In this document: positions 30,520 through 40,135 of the stretch, piece after piece | Numbering within the stretch: position 1 is the first letter of the stretch | How the letters are laid out: each line of letters begins with the position of its first letter | NCBI RefSeq assembly: GCF_004331385.1 | Contig: NZ_SJON01000005.1 | Span: forward strand, 124,001 to 188,000 | Direction of reading: 5' to 3' | DNA: 64,000 bases | Origin: Enterobacter quasihormaechei | GTDB taxonomy: Bacteria > Pseudomonadota > Gammaproteobacteria > Enterobacterales > Enterobacteriaceae | Made by a program: the position numbers and the translations under genes | The notes under the pieces: generated by a model | Seen by the model: only the letters and a program-made list of their open reading frames with translations | Told to the model about the DNA's origin: nothing | Database searches by the model: none

Positions 30520-31431
30520 CTATGCTGGTCCCCGTAACCACTCCCGGTTCAGCGTTTCGCTGTCTCCCAGATAATCCAGCAGCCAGGCCATGGCGGGCGA
30601 TACGTCGTTTTGCTGCCACGTCAGACAGCACGCGGCGTCCGGGAAGGGATTTTCCAGCGTCAGGGCCACCCACTCCCCCGCGTCGATGCGCGGGCGCGCA
30701 AAATGCACCGGCACCATGCCAACGCACAGCCCCGCGCTCAGGCAGGTGGCTGACGACTCCCAGTCCGGCGCGACCACGCGGCGCTGATTATCCAGCAGCC
30801 AGGTAATACGCTTCGGCAGCGAACGGGACGTATCTTCCAGCACCAGCGAGGGCCAGTTGCGCAAGGTGTCATCGCTCAGCGGCCCTTCCAGCGCCGCCAG
30901 CGGATGATCGCGCGCGACCACGCAGGTCCAGCTCAGCATGCCCATGTCGCGAAACGCGTAGCGCCCCCCAACCGGGATCGCCTGGGTGGCGCCAATTGCC
31001 ATCTCTGCCCTGCCGTCCGCCAGCGCATCCCAGACGCCGTTAAACACCTCCTGTGAAACGCGCAGTTCGACGTCGGAGAAATGACGATAGAAATCGACGA
31101 TCATCTGCCGGGTGCGTTCCGGCTTAACGATGTTATCCACCGCGATGGAAAGATGCCCGCGCCAGCCGTTGGCGATCTGCTGGCACTGCTCGCGGGTGAT
31201 CTGCATTTTTTTGATAACAGACCGCCCCTCTTTCAAAAACCACGCGCCGGCGGGCGTGAGCTCCACGTCGCGATGGCGCCGCTCAAACAGCGGGACCGCC
31301 AGCCACGCTTCCAGCTGACGCACCGTATAGCTGATGGCTGAAGGAACGCGATGCAGCTCCTGGGCGGCACCGGTAAAGCTGCCGTTACGCGCCACGGCAT
31401 CGACCACTTCAAGAGAATAATCTGACCACAT
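30520..31431 (-). CDS. punR: PunR (YdhB), LysR-type regulator of punC
   Basis: 303 residues. N-terminal LysR helix-turn-helix (SLEVVDAVARNGSFTGAAQE, residues 6-60), then a substrate-binding domain. It is orthologous to E. coli YdhB/PunR, an activator of the purine transporter gene punC. It is divergent from punC with a 113-bp shared promoter region, the classic LysR arrangement. A hairpin (30509-30536) lies at its 3' end, shared with convergent purR. Confidence 0.94.
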   Translation of the reverse strand: MWSDYSLEVVDAVARNGSFTGAAQELHRVPSAISYTVRQLEAWLAVPLFERRHRDVELTPAGAWFLKEGRSVIKKMQITREQCQQIANGWRGHLSIAVDNIVKPERTRQMIVDFYRHFSDVELRVSQEVFNGVWDALADGRAEMAIGATQAIPVGGRYAFRDMGMLSWTCVVARDHPLAALEGPLSDDTLRNWPSLVLEDTSRSLPKRITWLLDNQRRVVAPDWESSATCLSAGLCVGMVPVHFARPRIDAGEWVALTLENPFPDAACCLTWQQNDVSPAMAWLLDYLGDSETLNREWLRGPA

Positions 31432-31544
31432 CTTTTGCCTGCAAAATTTTTGAATTCACCCGCCAAATATTAGCGTTTCACAAGCCGCTTTGCACCTCCT
31501 ACACTCTGCGCCAACGTACACCTGCCTCCTCAGGAGAATAAACA

Positions 31545-32744
31545 GTGCAACCCAGGAAAGGATTTTTAGTCTGGCTCGGCGGCTTAAGCGTGCTGGGCTT
31601 TTTGGCGACCGATATGTATCTGCCCGCGTTCGCCGCGATGCAGGAAGATTTGCAAACCCCTGCCGCCGCCATCAGCGCCAGCCTGAGTTTGTTCCTCGCA
31701 GGCTTTGCCTTTGCGCAACTGCTCTGGGGGCCGCTCTCAGATCGTTTTGGCCGTAAACCCGTCCTGTTGCTGGGGCTGGCAATTTTTGCCGTAGGCTGTC
31801 TGGGCATGCTGTGGGTCCGCGATGCCGCCTGGCTCCTCGTGCTGCGCTTCATCCAGGCCGTCGGCGTCTGTGCCGCAGCGGTCACCTGGCAGGCGCTGGT
31901 AACCGATTATTATCCGGCTTCGCGCACTAACCGCATTTTCGCCACCATTATGCCGCTGGTCGGCCTGTCGCCGGCGCTCGCCCCGCTGTTGGGCAGCTGG
32001 ATCCTGGCGCATTTCGACTGGCAGGCCATTTTCGCCACGCTGTTTGCCATCACGCTGGTGCTGATGCTGCCCGCGTTCGGGCTCAAGCCTGCGCGTAAAA
32101 AAGAGACGCATCCGGACGCGCAGCCAGTGACCTTTACCTCTTTACTGCGGGCAAAAGCCTATCGCGGTAACGTGCTGATTTATGCCGCCTGCTCTGCCAG
32201 CTTCTTTGCCTGGCTGACCGGTTCGCCGTTCATTCTGCATGACATGGGCTACAGCCCGGCGGCTATCGGCCTGAGCTACGTTCCACAGACCATCGCCTTC
32301 CTGGTGGGTGGCTATGGCTGTCGCGCCGCACTGCAAAAATGGGAAGGCCAACAGATGCTGCCCTGGTTGCTGGTGTTGTATGCGTTAAGCGTGATTGCGA
32401 CCTGGGCCGTCGGCTTTATTCCCGGTGCCGGGCTTGCAGAAATTTTGATTCCGTTCTGCGTTATGGCGATCGCTAACGGGGCCATTTACCCAATTGTAGT
32501 GGCGCAGGCACTACGTCCGTTCCCGCAGGCGACAGGCCGTGCTGCCGCGCTGCAAAATACCCTGCAACTTGGCCTGTGCTTCCTGGCAAGCCTCGTGGTC
32601 TCTGCGCTGATTGTCACCCCACTGCTCACCACCACCAGCGTAATGCTGGTCACCGTTGCGCTGGCAGGTCTGGGGTATCGCATGCAGTCCTCCGCGCGTC
32701 GCGAGCAGAATGACGACGCGCAAACCGAAACGTCTCATGCCTGA
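31545..32744 (+). CDS. punC: PunC (YdhC), purine nucleoside/Bcr-CflA family MFS transporter
   Basis: 399 residues, 12 transmembrane helices, Bcr/CflA subfamily of the MFS. Motif A between helices 2 and 3 is [17 protein letters not shown]. In E. coli it is linked to inosine/adenosine import under PunR control. The start is GTG 31545 with AGGAG upstream. Its closeness to purR and punR makes a purine-handling cluster. Basic/polar C-terminal tail. Confidence 0.93.
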   Translation: MQPRKGFLVWLGGLSVLGFLATDMYLPAFAAMQEDLQTPAAAISASLSLFLAGFAFAQLLWGPLSDRFGRKPVLLLGLAIFAVGCLGMLWVRDAAWLLVLRFIQAVGVCAAAVTWQALVTDYYPASRTNRIFATIMPLVGLSPALAPLLGSWILAHFDWQAIFATLFAITLVLMLPAFGLKPARKKETHPDAQPVTFTSLLRAKAYRGNVLIYAACSASFFAWLTGSPFILHDMGYSPAAIGLSYVPQTIAFLVGGYGCRAALQKWEGQQMLPWLLVLYALSVIATWAVGFIPGAGLAEILIPFCVMAIANGAIYPIVVAQALRPFPQATGRAAALQNTLQLGLCFLASLVVSALIVTPLLTTTSVMLVTVALAGLGYRMQSSARREQNDDAQTETSHA

Positions 32745-32797
32745 TTGCGCGGGAAATTATGTTAAAAACCAGTGATTAGGTTGCTAACAATTTTCTG

Positions 32798-32826
32798 TTG
32801 AATCACCCATTTTTGAGGCCTATACT
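32798..32826 (+). promoter_or_regulatory. cfa distal sigma-70 promoter
   Basis: TTGAAT (32798-32803), 17 bp, TATACT (32821-32826). Transcription would start near 32833, giving a leader of about 210 nt, as for the P1 promoter of E. coli cfa. Confidence 0.7.
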
Positions 32827-32863
32827 GAATTTGGTTCGATAAATACGATAAATATTAAGCGTT

Positions 32864-32889
32864 AACGGGAGCCGGAGCGCTCCCGTTTT
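32864..32889 (+). terminator. Hairpin with T-run inside the cfa leader
   Basis: AACGGGAGC (32864-32872) pairs with GCTCCCGTT (32879-32887), a perfect 9-bp stem ending in TTTT. It could end punC transcripts or attenuate the long cfa transcript. Confidence 0.6.
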
Positions 32890-32991
32890 ACCATGGAAGG
32901 CATTTCGGCAAGGGTTATCTCCCTTCCTCTGTTCTACGTCGGATATTAGCCTCGCGGGCATTTACCGTGAGATTTCTCACAAACCAAAAAA

Positions 32992-33003
32992 GCGTCTACG
33001 CTG
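32992..33003 (+). promoter_or_regulatory. Candidate sigma-S proximal promoter of cfa
   Basis: TCTACGCT (32995-33002) resembles the extended sigma-S -10 (CTAYRCT) and lies where the growth-phase promoter P2 sits in E. coli, about 40 bp before the start codon. Confidence 0.45.
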
Positions 33004-33041
33004 TTTTAAGGTTCTGATCACAGCAAGGTGATGGAGAAGCT

Positions 33042-34190
33042 ATGAGTTCATCGTGTATAGAAGAAGTCAGCGTTCCGGACGATAACTGGTCCCGGATCGT
33101 CAGTGAAATGTTGGGACGTGCGGGCATTACAATTAATGGCTCATCGCCCTCCGATCCCCAGATTAAGCATCCCGATTTTTTCAAACGCGTTTTGCAGGAG
33201 GGATCGTTAGGGCTGGGTGAAAGCTATATGGACGGCTGGTGGGAGTGTGAACGGCTGGATATGTTCTTCTCCAGCGTATTACGCGCCGGTCTGGAAAATC
33301 AGCTCCCCCGTCACTTTAAAGATACGCTACGTATCGCCTCCGCCCGCCTGTTCAATCTGCAAAGTAAAAAGCGCGCATGGATCGTCGGCAAAGAGCATTA
33401 CGATCTGGGCAACGACCTTTTCAGCCGCATGCTCGACCCGTTAATGCAGTACTCCTGCGGATACTGGAAAAAAGCGACGACCCTGGAAGAGGCGCAGCAG
33501 GATAAGCTACAGCTGATCTGCGATAAATTGCAGTTGCAGCCCGGCATGCGCGTGCTGGACATCGGCTGTGGTTGGGGCGGCCTTGCCTGGTTTATGGCGA
33601 AGCATTACGGCGTGAGCGTCGTCGGGGTCACGATTTCGGCTGAACAGCAGAAGATGGCGCAGGCGCGTTGCCTGGGGCTGGATGTCGATATTCGGCTTCA
33701 GGATTACCGCGACCTGAACGAGCAGTTCGACCGCATTGTTTCCGTTGGCATGTTCGAGCACGTCGGGCCCAAGAACTACAGGACCTATTTCGAGGTCGCT
33801 GACCGGAACCTGAAGCCTGACGGTATTTTCCTGCTACACACCATCGGCTCTAAGCGCACCGACAACAACGTGGATCCCTGGATTAATAAATATATCTTCC
33901 CGAATGGCTGTTTACCCTCTGTTCGCCAGATTGCCAACGCCAGCGAACCGCATTTCATTGTGGAAGACTGGCATAATTTTGGCGCAGATTACGACACCAC
34001 GCTGATGGCGTGGCACGAACGTTTCCAGGCCGCATGGCCTGAAATCGCCGACAACTATTCGGAACGATTCAAACGGATGTTCAGCTATTATCTGAATGCC
34101 TGTGCCGGGGCTTTTCGCGCGCGGGATATACAGCTATGGCAGGTGGTGTTTAGTCGCGGGATTGAGCACGGCCTGCGCGTGGCCCGCTAA
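33042..34190 (+). CDS. cfa: Cyclopropane fatty acid synthase
   Basis: 382 residues, as in E. coli. SAM-dependent methylene transferase acting on unsaturated phospholipid acyl chains in the membrane. SAM-binding motif VLDIGCGWGGLAWFMAKHYG is near residue 170; active-site motifs include QYSCGYW and FEHVGPKNY. ATG 33042 follows GGAGAAG. Two promoters with a long leader are predicted, pointing to sigma-S control and small-RNA regulation as in E. coli. Confidence 0.98.
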   Translation: MSSSCIEEVSVPDDNWSRIVSEMLGRAGITINGSSPSDPQIKHPDFFKRVLQEGSLGLGESYMDGWWECERLDMFFSSVLRAGLENQLPRHFKDTLRIASARLFNLQSKKRAWIVGKEHYDLGNDLFSRMLDPLMQYSCGYWKKATTLEEAQQDKLQLICDKLQLQPGMRVLDIGCGWGGLAWFMAKHYGVSVVGVTISAEQQKMAQARCLGLDVDIRLQDYRDLNEQFDRIVSVGMFEHVGPKNYRTYFEVADRNLKPDGIFLLHTIGSKRTDNNVDPWINKYIFPNGCLPSVRQIANASEPHFIVEDWHNFGADYDTTLMAWHERFQAAWPEIADNYSERFKRMFSYYLNACAGAFRARDIQLWQVVFSRGIEHGLRVAR

Positions 34191-34225
34191 AAAAATAACC
34201 CCGGTTGCCCGGGGTTATTTTTTAT
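34189..34225. terminator. Bidirectional terminator between cfa and ribE
   Basis: AATAACCCCGG (34194-34204) pairs with CCGGGGTTATT (34209-34219) around TTGC, with A-run and T-run on the two sides. Confidence 0.93.
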
Positions 34226-34863
34226 TCTTCTCCCACGGCCTTTATTATCGCCGCCTCTTTCGCCGCCAGCACGCGCTCAACGGTATCCACGACCGCCTGG
34301 GTCTGCGGATCAATTTCGATATTCACCCGCTGCCCCAGTTTTTTTGAACCAAGCGTTGTACGTTGCAACGTTTCTGGAATTAAATGCACGCAAAAACGGG
34401 TTGGCGTCACTTCACCTACGGTCAGGCTAATCCCATCAATGCCAATAAATCCTTTATAAAGGATGTATTTCATTAAGGTGGGATCCTGCACCTTAAACCA
34501 GATTTGACGGTTATTTTCCGAGGTCACGATTTTCGCCACTTCGGCGGTGGTCATAATATGGCCCGACATCAGGTGCCCGCCAATCTCATCGCTGAATTTC
34601 GCCGCCCGCTCAACGTTGACGGTATCCCCCACTTCCAGCTCGCCCAGGTTAGTGATGCGCAGCGTCTCTTTCATTAAATCAAAAGCGATCTGGTTACCGT
34701 TAATTTCGGTCACCGTCAGGCAGCAGCCGTTATGCGCTATCGACGCCCCGGTTTCAATGCCGTCGAGCATATATTCAGGCAGCTCGACCACGTGAGTGCG
34801 GAAATTCGGTTTTTCATCAATGGACACCACTTTGGCAGTGCCCTGCACAATACCAGTAAACAT
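34222..34863 (-). CDS. ribE: Riboflavin synthase alpha chain
   Basis: 213 residues (also named ribC in E. coli). It condenses two lumazine molecules into riboflavin. The two tandem barrel repeats are visible: [15 protein letters not shown]...NGCCLTV and [13 protein letters not shown]...GISLTV. ATG at 34863. Divergent from mdtK as in E. coli. Confidence 0.97.
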   Translation of the reverse strand: MFTGIVQGTAKVVSIDEKPNFRTHVVELPEYMLDGIETGASIAHNGCCLTVTEINGNQIAFDLMKETLRITNLGELEVGDTVNVERAAKFSDEIGGHLMSGHIMTTAEVAKIVTSENNRQIWFKVQDPTLMKYILYKGFIGIDGISLTVGEVTPTRFCVHLIPETLQRTTLGSKKLGQRVNIEIDPQTQAVVDTVERVLAAKEAAIIKAVGEE

Positions 34864-35088
34864 GCTTACAGCTCCTGTTCATTCCGAACGGCGATGACAC
34901 CGTATAATCCCACCACAATAACAGTTGAAAAAACAGGTTGCCAGTGATGCGCAATTTCTGGCGATTTTTTCACTAGATAATTAGTTAAACCCCGCTACAA
35001 TAGCTGGCATCCCTCTGTTTTTTCTTCTTGCTGCCAGTTACGGCGGCCTTTTTAGTCTCTCAAATAACTACAATACAAAGGTGTTCAC

Positions 35089-36462
35089 GTGCAGAAGTAT
35101 ATGATCGAAGCGCGTCAGTTATTGGCACTGGCAATACCGGTGATCGTCGCGCAGGTAGCCCAAACCGCAATGGGATTTGTGGATACGGTAATGGCCGGTG
35201 GTTACAGCGCCACCGATATGGCCGCCGTGGCGATCGGAACCTCAATCTGGCTCCCGGCCATTCTGTTTGGTCACGGCCTGCTGCTGGCGCTGACGCCCGT
35301 TATCGCACAGCTTAACGGCTCCGGTCGACGTGACCGCGTGGCCCATCAGGTTCGCCAGGGCTTCTGGCTGGCCGGAGGCGTCTCCGTCCTGATTATGATC
35401 GTTCTGTGGAACGCCGGGTATATTATCCGCGCCATGCATAATATCGATCCGGCGCTGGCAGATAAGGCGGTCGGTTATTTGCGCGCCCTGCTCTGGGGCG
35501 CCCCCGGCTATCTGTTCTTCCAGGTAGCACGTAACCAGTGTGAAGGGCTGGCAAAAACCAAGCCGGGCATGGTGATGGGATTTATCGGCTTGCTGGTGAA
35601 TATTCCCGTGAACTATATCTTCATTTACGGTCATTTTGGCATGCCGGAGCTCGGTGGCGTGGGCTGCGGCGTTGCGACGGCAGCGGTGTACTGGGTGATG
35701 TTCGGAAGCATGCTCACCTACATTAAGCATGCGCGATCCATGCGCGACATTCGCAACGACACCGCCTTTAGCACGCCTGACTGGGCGATGTTGACCCGCC
35801 TGACCCAGCTGGGTCTGCCCATTGCGCTGGCGCTGTTCTTTGAAGTGACGCTGTTTGCCGTTGTCGCCCTGCTGGTTTCGCCGCTAGGGATTATTGATGT
35901 GGCAGGCCACCAGATCGCCCTGAACTTCAGCTCTTTGATGTTTGTTCTGCCGATGTCGCTGGCGGCTGCGGTGACGATTCGCGTGGGCTTCCGTCTGGGG
36001 CAAGGCTCTACGCTGGATGCGCAAACGGCTGCCCGCACCGGGCTGGGCGTCGGCGTCTGCATGGCGGTCTGTACCGCCCTCTTTACCGTGCTGTTGCGTG
36101 AGCAAATTGCCCTGCTCTATAACGACAATCCGGAGGTAGTGACGCTGGCCTCGCACCTGATGCTGCTGGCGGCCATTTATCAGATCTCTGACTCCATCCA
36201 GGTGATTGGCAGCGGCGTGCTGCGTGGGTATAAAGATACGCGTTCCATCTTCTTTATCACCTTCATTGCCTACTGGGTGCTGGGCCTGCCGAGTGGCTAC
36301 ATTCTGGCGCTCACGGATTTGGTGGTGGATCGCATGGGGCCAGCCGGGTTCTGGATGGGCTTTATCATCGGCTTAACGTCTGCGGCCATTATGATGATGC
36401 TGCGCATGCGCTTCCTGCAACGTCAGCCCTCTACGGTTATTTTGCAGCGCGCTGCACGTTAA
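35089..36462 (+). CDS. mdtK: MdtK (NorM), MATE multidrug/Na+ antiporter
   Basis: 457 residues, 12 transmembrane helices, MATE family. Conserved N-terminal [20 protein letters not shown] and [17 protein letters not shown]. It exports cationic drugs with Na+ or H+. The start is GTG 35089 ([14 protein letters not shown]), matching E. coli. A hairpin follows before the tRNA genes. Confidence 0.96.
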   Translation: MQKYMIEARQLLALAIPVIVAQVAQTAMGFVDTVMAGGYSATDMAAVAIGTSIWLPAILFGHGLLLALTPVIAQLNGSGRRDRVAHQVRQGFWLAGGVSVLIMIVLWNAGYIIRAMHNIDPALADKAVGYLRALLWGAPGYLFFQVARNQCEGLAKTKPGMVMGFIGLLVNIPVNYIFIYGHFGMPELGGVGCGVATAAVYWVMFGSMLTYIKHARSMRDIRNDTAFSTPDWAMLTRLTQLGLPIALALFFEVTLFAVVALLVSPLGIIDVAGHQIALNFSSLMFVLPMSLAAAVTIRVGFRLGQGSTLDAQTAARTGLGVGVCMAVCTALFTVLLREQIALLYNDNPEVVTLASHLMLLAAIYQISDSIQVIGSGVLRGYKDTRSIFFITFIAYWVLGLPSGYILALTDLVVDRMGPAGFWMGFIIGLTSAAIMMMLRMRFLQRQPSTVILQRAAR

Positions 36463-36469
36463 TGACCCT

Positions 36470-36498
36470 GTAGCCGCCGGCTGGCGGCTACTTTCTCT
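36470..36498 (+). terminator. Terminator after mdtK
   Basis: GTAGCCGCC (36470-36478) pairs with GGCGGCTAC (36483-36491) around GGCT, followed by TTTCTCTT. Confidence 0.7.
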
Positions 36499-36558
36499 TC
36501 ACTTTGCGCGGTAATGAAGCAATCGCGTGAAATCAGAGAGAAAAATGCATTTTCCCTC

Positions 36559-36587
36559 TTGCCACCTTGGTGCTGTGCCGCTAATAT
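36559..36587 (+). promoter_or_regulatory. Promoter of the valVW tRNA operon
   Basis: TTGCCA (36559-36564), 17 bp, TAATAT (36582-36587), then a GC-rich discriminator, as expected for a stringently controlled stable-RNA promoter. Confidence 0.65.
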
Positions 36588-36615
36588 TCGTCCCCGTTGT
36601 CACCGACAACACAAT

Positions 36616-36692
36616 GCGTTCATAGCTCAGTTGGTTAGAGCACCACCTTGACATGGTGGGGGTCGTTGGTTCGAGTCCAATTGAACGCACCA
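36616..36692 (+). tRNA. valV: tRNA-Val (anticodon GAC)
   Basis: 77 nt with encoded CCA. Acceptor GCGTTCA pairs with TGAACGC; T arm GGTTCGAGTCC; anticodon GAC at 36650-36652. Corresponds to E. coli valV and reads GUC/GUU. Confidence 0.98.
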
Positions 36693-36696
36693 TTCT

Positions 36697-36773
36697 GCGT
36701 CCGTAGCTCAGTTGGTTAGAGCACCACCTTGACATGGTGGGGGTCGGTGGTTCGAGTCCACTCGGACGCACCA
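36697..36773 (+). tRNA. valW: tRNA-Val (anticodon GAC)
   Basis: 77 nt with encoded CCA, 4 bp after valV. Acceptor GCGTCCG pairs with CGGACGC; anticodon GAC at 36731-36733. It differs from valV mainly by compensated changes in the acceptor stem and T arm. Corresponds to E. coli valW. Confidence 0.98.
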
Positions 36774-36895
36774 TTTCAGTCCTGAAATGGTGCAAAAATC
36801 CTCTTCTTAACGTCTTAATTTTTCCCTTCATTGAATGACTTAACCTTTCTCCTGCTACGCTTATTCTATGGTTCAGAAACGCAGGAACGCTTTCG

Positions 36896-38491
36896 ATGAA
36901 AAAAATTGCCATTATCGGCTCAGGCCCAACAGGGATTTACACCTTCTACTCACTTCTTACCAACGCAGCGCCCCTTTCGATCTCCGTGTTTGAGAAAGCA
37001 GATCAGCCCGGCGTCGGTATGCCTTACAGCGATGAAGATAACTCCCGACTGATGCTGGCGAACATCGCCAGTATTGAAATCCCGCCCATTTTTATCACCT
37101 ATCTCGACTGGCTTAAACAGCAAAATGCAGCCCATCTTGCCCGCTATAGCGTCGACAAAGACAAACTGCACGACCGGCAGTTTTTGCCCCGTATTCTGCT
37201 GGGTGAATATTTCCACGACCGTTTTCTCGCCGTCGTTGCCGAGGCGAAAAAGGCAGGATTTCAGGTCGAGGTTCATCCCAACGCAGAAGTAACGGATATC
37301 AAAGCAGATGCAGACGGCGTGGCCCTGTCAGTGAACGATGCGCCTTTCTCCAGAAGATTTGACCTTGCCGTGGTCGCCACCGGTCACGTCTGGCCTGATG
37401 AAGATGAAGCCACCCGCGCCTGGTACCCGAGCCCATGGTCGGGGCTGATGGACGCAGAGATCCGAGCCTGCGAGGTGGGGATCATGGGGACGTCCCTCAG
37501 CGGGCTGGACGCCGCGATGGCGGTTGTGATGCAGCACGGTCGGTTTACCGGCGAGCAGTTCGTTGTCAATAAAGGCAGCGAGGGGTTAAAAATCACGCTG
37601 ATGTCCCGCACGGGCGTTCTGCCGGAAGCCGACTTTTACTGCCCTATTCCTTATGAACCGCTGTCGGTGTTAACGGCATCTGTGGCAGAAAGCGAGATCG
37701 CTAAAGGCCCGGACGGGCTGCTTGACCGCATTTTTGCGCTGATGGTGAAAGAGCTTGAGCTGGCCGATCCGCAGTGGTGCCAGGCGATATCGCTCAGCAC
37801 GCTGAATGCCGACACCCTTCGTGAGGTCTGGTTTGAGGATCGTAAAAATCATGGTCCTTTCACCTGGGCCGAAGCGAATCTGAAAGAAGTGGAGCGCAAC
37901 AAGCGCGACAAACGCACCGTTGCCTGGCGCTATACCGTGCTTCGTCTGCATGAGGTGGTTCAGGCGATTGTTCCTTCACTTAACGAACAGGACAGAGAGC
38001 GGTTTAAGTCGGGGCTGGAGCGCGTATTTATTGATAACTATGCCGCCATTCCACCGCAGTCTATCCGCCGGTTACTGGCGCTACGAGAGGCAGGGATCAT
38101 CAGCGTGGTCGCCCTCAGTGATGATTACGACCTGGATATCGGCAGCGATCAAACCGTCATCACCACGCAAGAAAAGAGTTATCGCTTCGATGTCTTTATT
38201 GATGCGCGCGGGCAAAAACCGCTCAAAAATAAGGATATCCCCTTCCCGACGCTGCGCAAACAGCTTGAGGAAACGGGCGATGAGATACCGGACGTGGGGG
38301 AAGACTACACGTTGCTGTCACCTGCGTCTCTGCGCGGACGTATCGCGTTTGGGGCGATTCCCTGGCTGATGCACGACCATCCGTTTGTTCAGGGTTTGTC
38401 AGAGTGTGCTGAAATTGGTAAGGCGATGGCGAAAGCGGCGGGAAATCCTGCGTCGGGCGTGCGGCGGAAATTACCTTTCATGGAGTTTTAA
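36896..38491 (+). CDS. ydhS: YdhS, FAD/NAD(P)-binding protein
   Basis: 531 residues (E. coli YdhS 534). The N-terminal Rossmann FAD motif is KKIAIIGSGPTGIYTFYSLL and a second dinucleotide motif is VGIMGTSLSGLDAAMAV near residue 195. The family is the HI0933-like/FAD-NAD(P)-binding group; the reaction is unknown. E. coli has ydhR between the tRNAs and ydhS; it is absent here. ATG 36896 has AGGA upstream. Confidence 0.92.
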   Translation: MKKIAIIGSGPTGIYTFYSLLTNAAPLSISVFEKADQPGVGMPYSDEDNSRLMLANIASIEIPPIFITYLDWLKQQNAAHLARYSVDKDKLHDRQFLPRILLGEYFHDRFLAVVAEAKKAGFQVEVHPNAEVTDIKADADGVALSVNDAPFSRRFDLAVVATGHVWPDEDEATRAWYPSPWSGLMDAEIRACEVGIMGTSLSGLDAAMAVVMQHGRFTGEQFVVNKGSEGLKITLMSRTGVLPEADFYCPIPYEPLSVLTASVAESEIAKGPDGLLDRIFALMVKELELADPQWCQAISLSTLNADTLREVWFEDRKNHGPFTWAEANLKEVERNKRDKRTVAWRYTVLRLHEVVQAIVPSLNEQDRERFKSGLERVFIDNYAAIPPQSIRRLLALREAGIISVVALSDDYDLDIGSDQTVITTQEKSYRFDVFIDARGQKPLKNKDIPFPTLRKQLEETGDEIPDVGEDYTLLSPASLRGRIAFGAIPWLMHDHPFVQGLSECAEIGKAMAKAAGNPASGVRRKLPFMEF

Positions 38492-38519
38492 CCGGGCTTC
38501 CCTGCCCTACGGTGTCGGA

Positions 38520-39161
38520 TTACTCGAAGAAGACTTCCGGGTTTTCCGACAGCGATACAAAGCTTTTGGTGTTCTTATCCAGGGCAAGGATTTTGCCGCT
38601 TTCAATATCATACACCCAGCCGTGCAGGCGGATGGCGTTGTTGCGCAGGCCTACCGCCACCGACGGATGGGTCTTGATGTTGCTCAGCTGCGCAAAGACG
38701 TTCTCCTGCACCATCGCATTCACTTTATCGATTGGCGTATCCCAGGTTTTCTTCTCCACCACCGCTTTCGCCGCATCAGAATAGCGCAGCCAGTGGGAAA
38801 CGGCCGGCATGGGCTCCAGATCCGCGTTGTCGGCAATCGCCTTCATCGCGCCGCAGTTTGAGTGGCCGCAGATTACGATATCGGTCACGCCGAGGGCCAC
38901 CACCGCGTATTCGATGGTCGCTGAGACGCCGCCAGGCTCCGGCCCGAACGGTGGCACAATGTTGCCAGCGTTTCGAATGACAAAGAGCTGTCCTGGCTCC
39001 TGTTGCGTAACCAGTTCCGGAACCAGACGGCTGTCGGAGCAGGAGATGAACAGCGCTTTGGGATTCTGACTGGACGCTAAACTACGAAAAAGCTCTTTAC
39101 GTTGCGGGAAAATCTCTTTTTGAAAGCTGAGAAAACCTTCAATGATATGTTGCATAGCCAT
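38520..39161 (-). CDS. Beta-class carbonic anhydrase (CynT-like)
   Basis: 213 residues. Zinc ligands and active site of beta-carbonic anhydrases: Cys41, Asp43 and Arg45 in [11 protein letters not shown], and His100 and Cys103 in CGHSNCGAM. It interconverts CO2 and bicarbonate. The sequence is closer to E. coli CynT than to Can, but no cyanase or cyanate transporter lies nearby, so I leave the symbol blank. ATG 39161 is used; an in-frame ATG two codons later is possible. It is 66 bp downstream of the MBL-fold gene on the same strand, possibly co-transcribed. Confidence 0.93.
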   Translation of the reverse strand: MAMQHIIEGFLSFQKEIFPQRKELFRSLASSQNPKALFISCSDSRLVPELVTQQEPGQLFVIRNAGNIVPPFGPEPGGVSATIEYAVVALGVTDIVICGHSNCGAMKAIADNADLEPMPAVSHWLRYSDAAKAVVEKKTWDTPIDKVNAMVQENVFAQLSNIKTHPSVAVGLRNNAIRLHGWVYDIESGKILALDKNTKSFVSLSENPEVFFE

Positions 39162-39227
39162 TTCTCTTTTATCTGTTTTAGTTTAGGTATGATCGCGATC
39201 ACACTCGTAAAATTTAACCACCGTGCT

Positions 39228-40010
39228 TTATCGGAGACAAGCAATATATTTTTGGCCCGACCGCTGCACGATCTCATCCGCATTCGTCAGGATGTTCTGC
39301 CCTTCAAAGGCCCCGTACAGGCGCTGGTACTTTTTCCCCGCCAGTCGGCCGGTCACCGACTCGACGGTGCGGGCAGGCAGCGGGAGCATATTCGGATAAC
39401 TCCACATAAACGACACGGCGTCTTTACCCGGCGTGACCTGCAAAATATCACCGGCCAGCAGTACGCCGTCGCCTGACTGCCAGTGCAGCACCGTGCCGCC
39501 TGCGAAATGCCCGCCCAGTCGCAACAGCGTTACCGACGGCATAATTTCCAGAGTGTCCTCCTCCCAGAAGCGTATCGCCGGACTGTCACGCATTACCCAC
39601 TGCCGATCGCTGGCGTGCAGGTAGATCGGCGCGTTAAACGCCGCGGCCCACTCCTGCATGGTGGTGTAGTAATGAGGGTGCGAAATCGCAATCGCGCCGA
39701 TCCCGCCGAGCGCGTCAATTAACGCTCTGGTTGCCGGGTCAAGGTTCGCGATGCAGTCCCACAGGATATTGCCCTGCGGCGTGCGCAGCAGGATGGCGCG
39801 CTGGTTGATGGCAAAAGAGGGGACGGTTTTGATGCTGAACAGCTGCGGCTCCAGCTGTTGCCATTTGTTGGTATGCGTGGCCGTAAGACTATCGAAATCC
39901 GTCCACACCTGGCCCGTCACCGGAACATACTGGCGTTCATCGTCGCAAATCGGGCAGCGTTTGGGGTGTTCATCGTAAGCGGTACCGCAGGTTTTACACA
40001 GCGTAATCAT
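39228..40010 (-). CDS. Metallo-beta-lactamase-fold protein with N-terminal zinc ribbon
   Basis: 260 residues. Residues 5-22 form a zinc ribbon (CKTCGTAYDEHPKRCPIC: Cys5, Cys8, Cys19, Cys22). The MBL domain follows with His111 and His113 (SHPHYYT), His168 (GGHFAGG) and Asp188 (LAGDIL). The canonical HxHxDH is altered: the DH pair is Tyr-Thr, so the second metal site is probably incomplete. The substrate is unknown. It is divergent from a 46-residue peptide gene with a palindromic operator-like site between them. Confidence 0.88.
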   Translation of the reverse strand: MITLCKTCGTAYDEHPKRCPICDDERQYVPVTGQVWTDFDSLTATHTNKWQQLEPQLFSIKTVPSFAINQRAILLRTPQGNILWDCIANLDPATRALIDALGGIGAIAISHPHYYTTMQEWAAAFNAPIYLHASDRQWVMRDSPAIRFWEEDTLEIMPSVTLLRLGGHFAGGTVLHWQSGDGVLLAGDILQVTPGKDAVSFMWSYPNMLPLPARTVESVTGRLAGKKYQRLYGAFEGQNILTNADEIVQRSGQKYIACLR

Positions 40011-40094
40011 CAGCGTTCCTCAACAATAAAGCACTGAGTATGGCAGGGATTATCCATATGTGCTGCGGGGTGCATCGCCCCCTTTTTTTGACTT

Positions 40095-40109
40095 ATACTG
40101 TGCCAGTAT
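40095..40109. promoter_or_regulatory. Inverted repeat over a -10-like element
   Basis: ATACTG-TGC-CAGTAT, a perfect 6+6 inverted repeat. It overlaps TATACT (40094-40099) in the 125-bp gap between the divergent MBL-fold and 46-residue peptide genes. The regulator is unknown. Confidence 0.4.
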
Positions 40110-40135
40110 CAAAAACTGAATAACGCAGGTGGCAC

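Noticed and set aside
30509..30536. Long hairpin between purR and punR
   Set aside because: Twelve-base-pair stem but no T-run on either side, so not called as an intrinsic terminator.
29531..30727. 398-codon open frame antisense to purR
   Set aside because: Overlaps all of purR and part of punR; no motif and no ribosome binding site.
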